A stretch of 64,000 nucleotides of DNA, from IMG/VR virus record IMGVR_UViG_3300022821_000012, positions 36,211-100,210 of that record, one strand, 5' to 3'. The DNA comes from a virus. A program made the position numbers and the translations under genes. Shown here one piece after another: positions 7,904-15,478 of this stretch. The stretch's first letter is position 1. Each line of letters starts with the position of its first letter. The notes under the pieces were generated by a model. It searched no databases, was not told the origin of the DNA, and saw nothing but the letters and a program-made list of their open reading frames with translations.

Positions 7904-8908
7904 TTATTTAACTTTTCGTTTTCGAACAGTTCCTTCTGGTGCCGGGATAAGACCCTTATCAGAAAGATATCCGTATTCACCCGTTGCCTTTTCACTGATA
8001 AACTCACTAACATATTCTTCAATACCAGCTATACTGCCAACGTGCTGTTCTTTCACATAAAAGAACAATGACCTAGACACTGGATAAGAACCATCAGAGA
8101 TGTTTTCAAATGTTGGCAACACACCATTGATGTGTGAACCTTGAACCTTATCACTGTTATTCTCTAGAAAGCTAAATCCAAAGATACCAACAGCATTCTT
8201 ATTAGCCGATAGCTTTTGAACAATCAAGTTGTCGTTCTCGCCAGCTTCTACATAAGCACCATCTTCACGTAGACCATGTGCTACTGCTTTGAACTTTTTC
8301 TTATCTGTCTTGCGAAGTTCTTTCAATGAAGGGAATGTCTTTGCGCCTTTTTCCATAACCAATTCAAGGAACGCATCTCGTGTACCTGACGTTGGTGGCG
8401 GTCCTAATATTTCAATCTTAATTTCTGGTAAGTTAATACCAATGTCATTCCATGTTTCATTTGGATTAGCGATTAACTCGCCATTTGCATCAGGAATAAA
8501 CTTAGCTAAAGCCAAGAATAAATCACGAACGGTTAAGTCAAGATGTGTTGCTCCCTTTGCGTTAGCGATAGCAATACCATCAAAGCCAACTAAAACCTCG
8601 GTTACATCAGTCACGCCGTTCTTTGCGCATAGTTTGATTTCAGAAGGTTTGATTTGTCTTGATGCGTTCGTAATGTCTGGGAATTGTGTTCCAACACCAC
8701 TGCAAAATAGTTTCAAGCCGCCGCCTGATCCCGTAGATTCGACGACTGGTGTTTTGAAGGAGGTTGTATTGCCGAATGATTCAGCAACGGTAGTTGAAAA
8801 TGGGTAAACGGTAGAACTGCCTACGATGCGAATTTGGTCACGTGCTTCAGCAGTTGTTGCCACAAGCAAAAATGCCGTTGCGGCGACGGCTAGTAGATTT
8901 AGTTTCAT
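7904..8908 (-). CDS. pstS: Phosphate-binding protein PstS
   Basis: A 334-aa periplasmic phosphate-binding protein of the high-affinity Pst importer. A signal peptide ends at AEA. The binding loops are present: GSSTVYPF near the start, ESTGSGGGLK, and GPPPTSGTRDAF for the second lobe. Phage-borne pstS is known in marine phages, where it can help infected, phosphate-limited cells take up phosphate. The phage supplies only the binding protein, so it must rely on the host PstCAB. A Pho-box-like region and a TATAAT precede it. Confidence 0.9.
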   Translation of the reverse strand: MKLNLLAVAATAFLLVATTAEARDQIRIVGSSTVYPFSTTVAESFGNTTSFKTPVVESTGSGGGLKLFCSGVGTQFPDITNASRQIKPSEIKLCAKNGVTDVTEVLVGFDGIAIANAKGATHLDLTVRDLFLALAKFIPDANGELIANPNETWNDIGINLPEIKIEILGPPPTSGTRDAFLELVMEKGAKTFPSLKELRKTDKKKFKAVAHGLREDGAYVEAGENDNLIVQKLSANKNAVGIFGFSFLENNSDKVQGSHINGVLPTFENISDGSYPVSRSLFFYVKEQHVGSIAGIEEYVSEFISEKATGEYGYLSDKGLIPAPEGTVRKRKVK

Positions 8909-8938
8909 TTGTTGATTTCCTTTAAATGATTATTCCTT

Positions 8939-8995
8939 ATTATATCACAAATATTTATATACTTGCAATTTAAGGTTTTGTTACACATTTGTTAA
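8939..8995 (-). promoter_or_regulatory. Probable PhoB-controlled promoter of pstS
   Basis: Three adjacent 11-bp units, TTAACAAATGT, GTAACAAAACC and TTAAATTGCAA, occupy 8995-8963. They are followed by TATAAT at 8944-8939 with no consensus -35, the arrangement expected when PhoB replaces the -35 contact. A late-type TATAAATA at 8959-8952 also lies here, so the gene may be read both in phosphate stress and late. Confidence 0.5.
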
Positions 8996-9002
8996 GGTTT
9001 TA

Positions 9003-9239
9003 TTATGTCGATACCCCATCCCATTTCCAAAACGGGAAAGAGTTATTCGAGGCGGGTCTACCTAAAGAACACCCCTCATCTTCGGTGCGAGTAGGATGAA
9101 AGCAGGGTCCATCTGGTTCAGAATACATATGATCTTTGTTATAGGTAGGATCGCCGTCATATATGCAGGTACTACAGTTCTTATTTTGTGGCATATGCAA
9201 TGCTTCCCAAAACTTTTCTTTCTTAGTCTTGTTTTTCAA
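9003..9239 (-). CDS. FW-family small zinc-knuckle protein
   Basis: Member of the repeated family defined here: N-terminal KEKFWEAL helix, a CSTC knuckle, and the C-terminal WKWDG. The start is probably a TTG at 9239, since GGAGG lies 9 bases upstream inside purS; the ATG far upstream would bury purS. Function unknown. Confidence 0.6.
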   Translation of the reverse strand: MKNKTKKEKFWEALHMPQNKNCSTCIYDGDPTYNKDHMYSEPDGPCFHPTRTEDEGCSLGRPASNNSFPFWKWDGVST

Positions 9240-9441
9240 TGGTAAAATCCTCCATAACTGGATTGACAATGTGTTTAACAATCTCGTTAATATCATCATC
9301 TGTTTCAATGTAAAATACCTTACCGATGCGGGTGCTTTTTAGCATATCGAATCCCATACCGTGTAGGGCATTGGTTACAGCCACGCCAGCATTGTCACGA
9401 ATACCGTCACGTAATGTTGTCGTTATTTTATATCTCATCAA
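9223..9441 (-). CDS. purS: PurS subunit of FGAM synthase
   Basis: A 72-aa protein matching PurS in length and pattern: a beta-strand start (YKITTTLRDGIRDNAG), then NALHGMGF, the VxxTRIGK strand, and the hallmark ending NPVMEDFTIEK. PurS bridges PurQ and PurL in formylglycinamidine ribonucleotide synthesis. No purL or purQ is in the window, so it would act with host or distant phage partners. Confidence 0.75.
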   Translation of the reverse strand: MMRYKITTTLRDGIRDNAGVAVTNALHGMGFDMLKSTRIGKVFYIETDDDINEIVKHIVNPVMEDFTIEKQD

Positions 9442-9495
9442 ATTCCCCTTTTAATGTTGCCCAAAAGAACTTGTCACCTTCTATTTTTTTCATGT

Positions 9496-9625
9496 TCATT
9501 CCCTTATTCCATCCCATTCCCACATACATGGTTCGCATGTTGTAGTTATGCGTTGACCCATCTGTTTTTTACAATAAATCTGTGCGTTTGCATAAATCCT
9601 GCCAAAACTTTTCTTTATCGTCCAT
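9496..9625 (-). pseudogene. Frameshifted FW-family copy
   Basis: Starts MDDKEKFWQDLCKRTDLL then hits a stop; a second frame continues with two cysteines and ends CMWEWDGIRE. Joining them needs a one-base shift near 9570. Confidence 0.6.
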
Positions 9626-9806
9626 AACAATGTTCGCCATTCCACTCCCAATACTCGTCACGCCCCCCACTACATATTGTCATGCCCACTGGATTCATAC
9701 AATCGCTTAGTAAACCCGATGAAGCGAAATGAATACAGTTGCGGCAACCTCGTCTATTCAACGGCGGCTTTGATAAATCCTGCCAAAACTTTTCCCTGTC
9801 GTTCAT
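9615..9806 (-). CDS. FW-family small zinc-knuckle protein
   Basis: 63 aa from the ATG at 9806: MNDREKFWQDL, the CRNC knuckle, two further Cys, and YWEWNG near the end. Its start overlaps the stop of the HNH nuclease gene. Confidence 0.7.
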   Translation of the reverse strand: MNDREKFWQDLSKPPLNRRGCRNCIHFASSGLLSDCMNPVGMTICSGGRDEYWEWNGEHCYGR

Positions 9807-10084
9807 TTCCCGTGGTATTGCCACATTACTGCATTGCATCTGGCATGAACCGCACCTTCGGTCATACCAGTATCATGATCATGCTGTAAGTGAACAGGAT
9901 GCTTAAAGAAGTTCGGCGGGAATAACCGACGATTAACATCTGTATCCATAATCTCAGTGGTAGGATTATCGGTAAGTGCGTTCTCACACCACCAACATTT
10001 TCCGTCTTGAATGCGAATGTATTCTTCACGGACTTCACGACGCTCGCGTGCACCGATTCTCGTATAGTTTATAGGTAGTTTCAT
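9803..10084 (-). CDS. EndoVII-like HNH endonuclease
   Basis: A 93-aa nuclease of the recombination endonuclease VII type. A CWWC zinc pair, the HLQHDHDTG catalytic segment and a closing HARCN form the beta-beta-alpha-metal core. It could resolve branched DNA like T4 gp49 or be a small homing enzyme; the very small size favours the bare catalytic core. GGAGA lies 7 bases before the ATG. Confidence 0.8.
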   Translation of the reverse strand: MKLPINYTRIGARERREVREEYIRIQDGKCWWCENALTDNPTTEIMDTDVNRRLFPPNFFKHPVHLQHDHDTGMTEGAVHARCNAVMWQYHGK

Positions 10085-10098
10085 TTAGTATTCTCCAT

Positions 10099-10141
10099 AA
10101 AAAAAGCCCATACCAGTTTATATACTAGTATAGGGCTTTTG
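10099..10141 (-). terminator. Intrinsic terminator
   Basis: Arms AAAAGCCC and GGGCTTTT around a partly paired A/T loop, followed by a T-run; ends the cluster of tiny genes at 10160-10763. Confidence 0.75.
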
Positions 10142-10156
10142 ATGTGGTGTTGTCAA
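10127..10156 (-). promoter_or_regulatory. sigma70-type promoter inside the terminator
   Basis: TTGACA at 10156-10151, an 18-bp spacer, and TATACT at 10132-10127 within the terminator stem. It restarts transcription for the HNH, FW and purS cluster. Confidence 0.6.
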
Positions 10157-10159
10157 GAC

Positions 10160-10333
10160 TTATTTGCTTTGTGCAGATACCTTCTTGAATGCAATAAGAC
10201 CTTCTTTTGCAGCTTTGCGCTGTGCTTCAAGACCTTGTTCAATCGCACTGAAATAGTTGCTCTGCATCTTTTCCATTGCTGTTACGAAACCTTCGGGTGT
10301 GAAAGCTTTTTGCATATCTTCTAATTTAAACAT
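10160..10333 (-). CDS. Phasin-like helical peptide, 57 aa
   Basis: MFKLEDMQKAFTPEGF, then an amphipathic helix with NYFSAIEQGLEAQRKAAKEG, resembling the helical core of phasins but about half their length. Coupled by ATG overlap to the upstream 46-aa gene. The family match is weak. Confidence 0.5.
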   Translation of the reverse strand: MFKLEDMQKAFTPEGFVTAMEKMQSNYFSAIEQGLEAQRKAAKEGLIAFKKVSAQSK

Positions 10334-10466
10334 TCTTAATTCTCTCCTGTTTGAGTTGTTCTAGTCGTTCTCTTGTAATACCCGCACGTGACAATGCTGT
10401 ACGTGTACGGGCTTGAATGAATTCCTCACTAATGAAGTATCCACCAATTCTTTTAAATATATTCAT
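10326..10466 (-). CDS. 46-aa basic helical peptide
   Basis: MNIFKRIGGYFISEEFIQAR, then an Arg-rich end, loosely like small alphaproteobacterial DUF1127-type proteins. Start and stop both overlap neighbours. Confidence 0.5.
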   Translation of the reverse strand: MNIFKRIGGYFISEEFIQARTRTALSRAGITRERLEQLKQERIKNV

Positions 10467-10617
10467 AGTCTCTTGCCTCTTTTCCAAGCATTCTCACGAT
10501 GCTCAAGATCATAAATGTCCTTGGCTCCTTTAAAGCGTTAGAGTAAGTCAAGATATAACTCGTATCTGTCATTTCTTTGCGCTTAAATAGCGAAATGATT
10601 CCATTAAATAAATTCAT
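10463..10617 (-). pseudogene. Small gene broken by a one-base shift
   Basis: Begins MNLFNGIISLFKRKEM at 10617 and reads to TYSNALK. The frame that overlaps the next ATG in the usual way reads AKDIYDLEHRENAWKRGKRL. The two join if one base is removed or added at about 10525, exactly where a 25-bp repeat ends. Confidence 0.5.
10524..10548. repeat. 25-bp inverted repeat, copy 1
   Basis: An exact 25-bp match, in reverse orientation, to 10928-10952. Here it lies inside the broken small gene; the other copy forms the ribosome site of the GIY-YIG gene. Confidence 0.85.
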
Positions 10618-10628
10618 AGTTATATCCC

Positions 10629-10763
10629 CTACCAGAAAAAACGCATACCATACAGATATGCCGGTGATGGCTTCTGGTGGTGCTTGTATTCTTCACGAAA
10701 TTCTGTGCGAAGATACGTATCGTAATCCCGCTGTTGCGGATGCTTCTTCTTTAAACCAAACAT
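10629..10763 (-). CDS. 44-aa basic peptide
   Basis: MFGLKKKHPQQRDYDTYLRT and 24 further residues rich in His, Arg and aromatics. TAGGAG lies 9 bases upstream and the promoter at 10814-10842 makes it first in the cluster. Confidence 0.55.
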   Translation of the reverse strand: MFGLKKKHPQQRDYDTYLRTEFREEYKHHQKPSPAYLYGMRFFW

Positions 10764-10813
10764 TTTGTCTCTCCTACGTGTTGTTAAAGTGTTAATGTGT
10801 TTTCATTGTTCTT

Positions 10814-10842
10814 ATTATAACATTATTTAGTAGGTAAGTCTA
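10814..10842 (-). promoter_or_regulatory. sigma70-type promoter (TAGACT-17-TATAAT)
   Basis: -10 TATAAT at 10819-10814 is exact; the -35 at 10842-10837 is weaker. It drives the four tiny genes to the left. Confidence 0.6.
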
Positions 10843-10927
10843 TCAAATCACCATGTTGATGTTGCTATGCAGCATTGCGGCGGGAACATAGCTAAATAAA
10901 GATGTAAGTCACGATACTGAAATATCC

Positions 10928-10952
10928 ACTTACTCTAACGCTTTAAAGGAGC
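10928..10952. repeat. 25-bp inverted repeat, copy 2
   Basis: Supplies AAAGGAG as ribosome site for the GIY-YIG gene that starts 8 bases further on. Confidence 0.85.
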
Positions 10953-10959
10953 ATCAGCA

Positions 10960-11415
10960 ATGTCAAATATTTATACTATATATAAAATCACCAATCAAAT
11001 CAACAACAAATCTTATATAGGATTTACATCATATTCACCGCAGCATAGATGGTCATCACACAAAGTAGCCGCAAATCGTGGGGGGAAATCACTGTTCCAA
11101 GCAGCTATTGTGAAGCATGGTCCTGAAAACTTCATTGTTGAAACCATCTACCAAAGCCTCGACGAAGATCATACTTTGAACACAATGGAACCTCACTTCA
11201 TCAATGAATACAATACATTCCATGGTGATGGATATAACAGCACGGCGGGTGGCGGAAGTAAACGAAAGGGGAAAAAAGCTGACCCTGAATTTGTAAAATT
11301 ACAGCAGCAACTAGGAAAACTAATATTTGCACATATGATACATAATGGTGCTATGCCTCATCCTGATGCGGAGTTATTAAACTTTTTACGAACCTACATA
11401 TATATAGGCAAGTAG
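10960..11415 (+). CDS. Free-standing GIY-YIG endonuclease
   Basis: A 151-aa protein with the GIY-YIG module: YTIYKITN, KSYIGFT, a catalytic Arg in HRWSSH, and Glu/Asn in the following helix. The C-terminal part is basic (SKRKGKK) and could bind DNA. It resembles Seg-type phage homing endonucleases. It is one of few plus-strand genes and stands alone, as expected for a mobile insert. Confidence 0.85.
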   Translation: MSNIYTIYKITNQINNKSYIGFTSYSPQHRWSSHKVAANRGGKSLFQAAIVKHGPENFIVETIYQSLDEDHTLNTMEPHFINEYNTFHGDGYNSTAGGGSKRKGKKADPEFVKLQQQLGKLIFAHMIHNGAMPHPDAELLNFLRTYIYIGK

Positions 11416-11502
11416 AACAAAACGGTAGTAACCATAATTTATGAGCGTAACCGGATTGCTACATCTTATTGTATCACTTTTCCTCACAGGGGTCAAAACT
11501 TT

Positions 11503-11510
11503 TATAAATA
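11503..11510 (+). promoter_or_regulatory. Late motif TATAAATA 4 bases before an ATG
   Basis: Exact motif on the plus strand. The predicted start falls at the ATG of the transporter gene, so the transcript would be leaderless; there is no ribosome site. Confidence 0.5.
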
Positions 11511-11514
11511 CGGT

Positions 11515-12474
11515 ATGATAAAATCGTTTTTCTGCTCACCGCAATGGCGTCTATGGGCTTGGGGTGGTTTATTACTACTCTTCGTCTCATTATCTTTCCA
11601 AGTGTATCTTACAGTTCAAATAAATGAATGGTATGGTTCATTCTATAATATTTTACAAAAGGCAACTGAGCATGATATTCAAGAGTTTTGGGATAGCCTG
11701 ATGACATTCTTTTATCTTGCGATGCCATATGTCGCTGTCGTTACGGTGACAAACTGGTTCACCAGAATGTATGCTATGCGATGGCGTGAGGCAATAACAT
11801 TCAGTTACATCCCACGATGGCGGCTGGTTATGAGGGAGATAGAAGGTGCCAGTCAGCGTATTCAAGAAGATACGTATCGCTTCGCCCGGATCGTTGAAAC
11901 GCTCGGGCTACAAGTTGTTCGGGCATTTATGATGGTCATTGCTTTTATTCCAATCCTTTGGACACTTTCCGGAGGGGTGAGTATTGAGCCATTTGCCAGT
12001 ATTCCCGGTAGTCTTGTATGGCTTGCCATTGCTGTTAGTTTTGGTGGCATTATTGTTTCATGGTTTGTTGGATGGTTCCTTCCCGGTCTTGAATACAATA
12101 ACCAAAGGGTAGAAGCACGGTTCCGTAAAGAGTTGGTGTATGCAGAGGATGACAAACTACGATACGGCTACGAAGAAACATTGATTGATCTATTCAGTGG
12201 CATTAAGGTAAACTATCAAAGACTATTTAATCATTATGGTTACTTTGATCTATGGACAAATATACTAGGGCAGTTTATGGTCATTGCACCTTACCTCGTT
12301 ATGGGGCCTAGCCTGTTCACCGGTGCCATCTTATTGGGAACGCTGGTTCAAGTGTCCAATGCATTTCAGAAGGTGTATCAGGCGTTTAGTTTGCCCATAG
12401 AAAACTGGACACAGATAACAGAACTACGAAGTATATGGAAACGACTAAAAGAGTTTGAAGAAAACATTTCTTAA
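11515..12474 (+). CDS. SbmA/BacA-like inner-membrane peptide transporter
   Basis: A 319-aa protein with about six to seven membrane helices. It resembles SbmA/BacA: the opening KSFF, YGSFYNILQKA after the first helix, TRMYAMRWREAIT, then SQRIQEDTYRFA, and FLPGLEYNNQRVEARFRKELV. SbmA/BacA proteins import antimicrobial peptides using the proton gradient and matter for rhizobial symbiosis. This copy is shorter than E. coli SbmA (about 400 aa) but keeps the core. Why a phage carries it is open; altering peptide sensitivity or the envelope is possible. Confidence 0.75.
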   Translation: MIKSFFCSPQWRLWAWGGLLLLFVSLSFQVYLTVQINEWYGSFYNILQKATEHDIQEFWDSLMTFFYLAMPYVAVVTVTNWFTRMYAMRWREAITFSYIPRWRLVMREIEGASQRIQEDTYRFARIVETLGLQVVRAFMMVIAFIPILWTLSGGVSIEPFASIPGSLVWLAIAVSFGGIIVSWFVGWFLPGLEYNNQRVEARFRKELVYAEDDKLRYGYEETLIDLFSGIKVNYQRLFNHYGYFDLWTNILGQFMVIAPYLVMGPSLFTGAILLGTLVQVSNAFQKVYQAFSLPIENWTQITELRSIWKRLKEFEENIS

Positions 12475-12477
12475 CGA

Positions 12478-12690
12478 TTATTCATTATAGGTTTTGCCAT
12501 CCCATTCCCATTGGTTATAAGAGGTGGTAGAGGGATGCTTGTAGGATGTGCATCTGGACAGTAGGCTTGTCCCGGCAATGTCGGGATGGGAGCATCCAAT
12601 CCCACTCTCATATTTACATGTATTGCATCCATATTCATTAAATACAGGCTCAGTCAATGTATTCCAGAACTCTTCTTTTTCTTTATTCAT
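12478..12690 (-). CDS. FW-family small zinc-knuckle protein
   Basis: 70 aa from 12690: MNKEKEEFWNTL, CNTC, a second Cys-His group (CSHPD), and QWEWDGK. Closely similar to its upstream neighbour, so a tandem duplicate. Confidence 0.7.
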   Translation of the reverse strand: MNKEKEEFWNTLTEPVFNEYGCNTCKYESGIGCSHPDIAGTSLLSRCTSYKHPSTTSYNQWEWDGKTYNE

Positions 12691-12910
12691 ACTCATAATC
12701 GTGATAGGTTTCACCATCCCACGCCCATAGATTATTGTTAGTCATGGATGGATGAATCCATGAATTGCAAACATCATACCGTATATTATCGGGGTGCCGA
12801 CACTCCCCCTTCTTCGTGACATTTTCTTTATATTTGCAGGTTCCACATCCATAAGCCTTAAATACAGGATCGGTCAATGTATTCCAGAACTCTTCTTTTT
12901 CGCTATTCAT
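12683..12910 (-). CDS. FW-family small zinc-knuckle protein
   Basis: 75 aa from 12910: MNSEKEEFWNTLTDPVFKAY, CGTCKY, CRHPD, and LWAWDGE. Middle of a three-copy tandem set. Confidence 0.7.
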   Translation of the reverse strand: MNSEKEEFWNTLTDPVFKAYGCGTCKYKENVTKKGECRHPDNIRYDVCNSWIHPSMTNNNLWAWDGETYHDYEYE

Positions 12911-12911
12911 A

Positions 12912-13202
12912 TTAATACTCATCATCAGGCATAGTTTTACCATCCCATTCCCATGCATTGTCTTTATGCATTAGATCGTTCGGGGGCGTGGTTTGGCACA
13001 CCATACAGGGTTTGTAATCGTACGTCTGGTCATGGTCCGCCCCCCATCCTTTAGGATTACCATGCTCGGCGTATTTACAAGAGGCGCAAGTGTGCCTGTG
13101 AAATATAGGTTGACTCAATGCTTGCCAGAATTCTTCTTTATTCATTCGTTTGGCTTTTACAGTGGGTTCTGAGAGGGCCTTGAAAAATTGTTGTTTGTTC
13201 AT
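12912..13202 (-). CDS. FW-family protein with doubled N-terminus
   Basis: 96 aa. The motif occurs twice: MNKQQFFKALSEP and then MNKEEFWQALSQP, followed by CASCKY and AWEWDGK. The second Met could be an internal start. The doubling suggests unequal crossing-over between copies. Confidence 0.7.
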   Translation of the reverse strand: MNKQQFFKALSEPTVKAKRMNKEEFWQALSQPIFHRHTCASCKYAEHGNPKGWGADHDQTYDYKPCMVCQTTPPNDLMHKDNAWEWDGKTMPDDEY

Positions 13203-13402
13203 TAGCCGATCAGTGCGGAAATGAAGTTGAAGACGACATAGGATATAAACACCATGCCAGTGACTACCATTAGCGGCGCGAGGGTCATCGCCATCGCCAT
13301 AATCTTATCAATATTGCTGCCATTTTCCCCATTCATCAAAACACGAATCATGCTGGTCACAATCATTAACAATAATGCTAGAGTTATAGGGGTGGTAATC
13401 AT
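13202..13402 (-). CDS. 66-aa membrane protein
   Basis: From 13402: two hydrophobic helices (TPITLALLLMIVTSMIRVLM and the MTLAPLMVVTGMVFISYVVF region) joined by a short polar loop. It has its own promoter at 13425-13453. A holin-like role is possible but nothing proves it. Confidence 0.6.
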   Translation of the reverse strand: MITTPITLALLLMIVTSMIRVLMNGENGSNIDKIMAMAMTLAPLMVVTGMVFISYVVFNFISALIG

Positions 13403-13424
13403 TTGTATCTCCTTATCTTTACAG

Positions 13425-13453
13425 AGTATACGTAGAAATCTATCGGTTGTCAA
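13425..13453 (-). promoter_or_regulatory. sigma70-type promoter (TTGACA-17-TATACT)
   Basis: -35 at 13453-13448, -10 at 13430-13425. It overlaps the end of the upstream gene. Confidence 0.7.
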
Positions 13454-13718
13454 CCCATTTTAATGAGAAGTACATAATATCTTTAGGGCTTTTGAAATCA
13501 ATAACCCATTCGGGTAGGCATCCTACTGTGTGGGTTTTTACGAAATCTGCTTCTTGTTGTTTGAGATAAACTTCGATATCGGATTCGGTTTTAATCATTT
13601 CGGGGGTAAGATTGGTGTGGTCAACGTATGAACGACCATAATAATAGTGGGTTCCGGCATCTAGCCAGCACTTGAACTTTTGTGCGTGATTTTTGACTTG
13701 ACTTATGCGTACCTTCAT
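13440..13718 (-). CDS. Hypothetical protein, 92 aa
   Basis: MKVRISQVKNHAQKFKCWLD, aromatic-rich alpha/beta. No ribosome site, but GATAAATA lies 7 bases before the ATG, so the mRNA may be leaderless and late. Confidence 0.6.
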   Translation of the reverse strand: MKVRISQVKNHAQKFKCWLDAGTHYYYGRSYVDHTNLTPEMIKTESDIEVYLKQQEADFVKTHTVGCLPEWVIDFKSPKDIMYFSLKWVDNR

Positions 13719-13736
13719 CAATATATATTTATCCTA

Positions 13737-14426
13737 TTAAAACTCCGCCGTAACAATATGTTGAAATGTTTTACTATATACACCCTTATATAAGGGTTCT
13801 TTATGGACATTATATTTTTTTACACCGTTGTCAAATAAGAACTTGGCAAGCTGTTTGAAATACATCGTTCGTCTATTATATGGTCCATGCATTGTGGTTA
13901 CATGATTTTCGTCAGTAATGTAAGTGTAATGTGTCCACGCCTGTCGATCATTATTATCCCATTTGCGATGATGCAATACCACTCGTTCGTCATTACCAGT
14001 TTTGATATAAAATGGTTCTTCAAAAATCCTATTAGTGGTATTTTTATAATCCATCACTGTGGTCACAAAATATTTTTTAGTGTAGCTGGCAAATAGTTTA
14101 ACCTTGGCTTGTTGTTTATCGTTACTATCGCAATACGTGGTGGCTTGATCCATAGCCAATACCAAATCGTATTTCTGGGTAGGTTCTGTAATATACACAA
14201 TATTTTTATGTAGAAATAATCGGTCATCAATTATATATACCTTATACCCAAGGTCAGCAAGACCATAGGCAACAAGGCTATTGCCAACACTCAGCACGGT
14301 AGTAAAATCCTGTTTGATAACGGACAATACCATATGCGTTTTGATAGCAGCAAGTTCACTTAACTTTGCAACATCAGTAATAGATGTAAAGTCTACAGCA
14401 ATTGCCGTAAATTCGGTAGTGTTCAT
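13737..14426 (-). CDS. Methyltransferase-like hypothetical protein
   Basis: A 229-aa protein. TVLSVGNSLVAYGLADLGYK followed by VYIIDD looks like the first strands of a Rossmann SAM-binding fold, and KYDLVLAMDQ like strand four. The glycine loop is not canonical, so the call is tentative. First in the metabolic island after the amidinotransferase. Confidence 0.5.
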   Translation of the reverse strand: MNTTEFTAIAVDFTSITDVAKLSELAAIKTHMVLSVIKQDFTTVLSVGNSLVAYGLADLGYKVYIIDDRLFLHKNIVYITEPTQKYDLVLAMDQATTYCDSNDKQQAKVKLFASYTKKYFVTTVMDYKNTTNRIFEEPFYIKTGNDERVVLHHRKWDNNDRQAWTHYTYITDENHVTTMHGPYNRRTMYFKQLAKFLFDNGVKKYNVHKEPLYKGVYSKTFQHIVTAEF

Positions 14427-14458
14427 TATTATTATTATTCCTTATACCGCTACTGTAT

Positions 14459-15478
14459 TTAGCTACGATGTAAGTCAAGTGTGCAACAATGAATCCCTCC
14501 ACCAAGTGTTCGTGCCATATCCATTGGCGTGTCAATAACCTCAATGCCGTGCGCTTCAAGTCGTTTTTTAATGTATGGTTGTCCTGATTCCATCAACACC
14601 AAACCCGGCTCAATAACCAATAAGTTCAATGCAATCCACTTAGACGCATACGGGTAGTCTTTGAAATATTGTGCCACAACTTCTTCTTCGGTAATGTAAA
14701 TCTTTTCCCAATCCTTAAAGACCTTCGGGCAGTTGCTTTCATTTACACGATTGGCATTAAGCATAACCAATCCTTCTTTAAGCGGACAAATAGTGCTATC
14801 GATATGAGCATAACTATATAGGTTATCAAGAATATGAACGGTCTTATCAGGTAGCATTTGCTGTAACCATTCGCCGCCACGATAGTTACCTGTCTCACTT
14901 ACAAGGTATAGTAGATCATCATTCACCCTGCATACGTTTGCTGCGTCGAAGATAGGATAGTCTTCGGTAAGTATCATCTTGTTATTGTCGTGGTCAAGTT
15001 TGAAATCATCATCGAATAATGCTGGTTTAGGTGCACTGAACCATACTGCCCCATCCTTTATTGCATCTCGTTTAATGTGTTCGTATCCTTGGAACTCATA
15101 CCAACGGCTTCTATACGCCATTGGTGTTTCAATGACACGGTTGCCGACTACTAGTAGAACGTCACGTGGACAATAGCCATACATACCGTCGGTTTCCCAA
15201 TAGTAGTTGTTATGTGTTTCACGGTAGTCAAGTTTCGCTGGGACTCGTGTTTTGATTCCATATTGCTCAAGACGAAGAACGATATCCATAAGGTTCTCGG
15301 TCGCCTTAGTTTTAACTTTCTTATCAAAGTTTCCTTGTGGCAACGATGTTTCTTTCCATTTAGTAGTGATGGATTGCATACTGAATAAAGGGTCTTCGGT
15401 AGGGAAACGGGCAAAGTTGGATACACCAACCACCACATCATGTAACTTATCCCATTCGTTATTGCTATTTACTATCAT
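14459..15478 (-). CDS. Amidinotransferase (arginine deiminase superfamily)
   Basis: 339 aa, close to the length of glycine amidinotransferases. The catalytic set is in place: FDAANVCR (Asp region), YAHIDSTICPL (His) and a C-terminal GGGIHCCTLDLHR with the nucleophilic Cys. Such enzymes move the amidino group from arginine to an amine. I start it at the ATG at 15478; an earlier TTG is possible. It may add a guanidino group to a sugar or small molecule made by this island. Confidence 0.85.
   Translation of the reverse strand: MIVNSNNEWDKLHDVVVGVSNFARFPTEDPLFSMQSITTKWKETSLPQGNFDKKVKTKATENLMDIVLRLEQYGIKTRVPAKLDYRETHNNYYWETDGMYGYCPRDVLLVVGNRVIETPMAYRSRWYEFQGYEHIKRDAIKDGAVWFSAPKPALFDDDFKLDHDNNKMILTEDYPIFDAANVCRVNDDLLYLVSETGNYRGGEWLQQMLPDKTVHILDNLYSYAHIDSTICPLKEGLVMLNANRVNESNCPKVFKDWEKIYITEEEVVAQYFKDYPYASKWIALNLLVIEPGLVLMESGQPYIKKRLEAHGIEVIDTPMDMARTLGGGIHCCTLDLHRS

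Noticed and set aside
8289-8807. Plus-strand 172-aa open frame opposite pstS
   Set aside because: Antisense shadow of a clearly coding gene.
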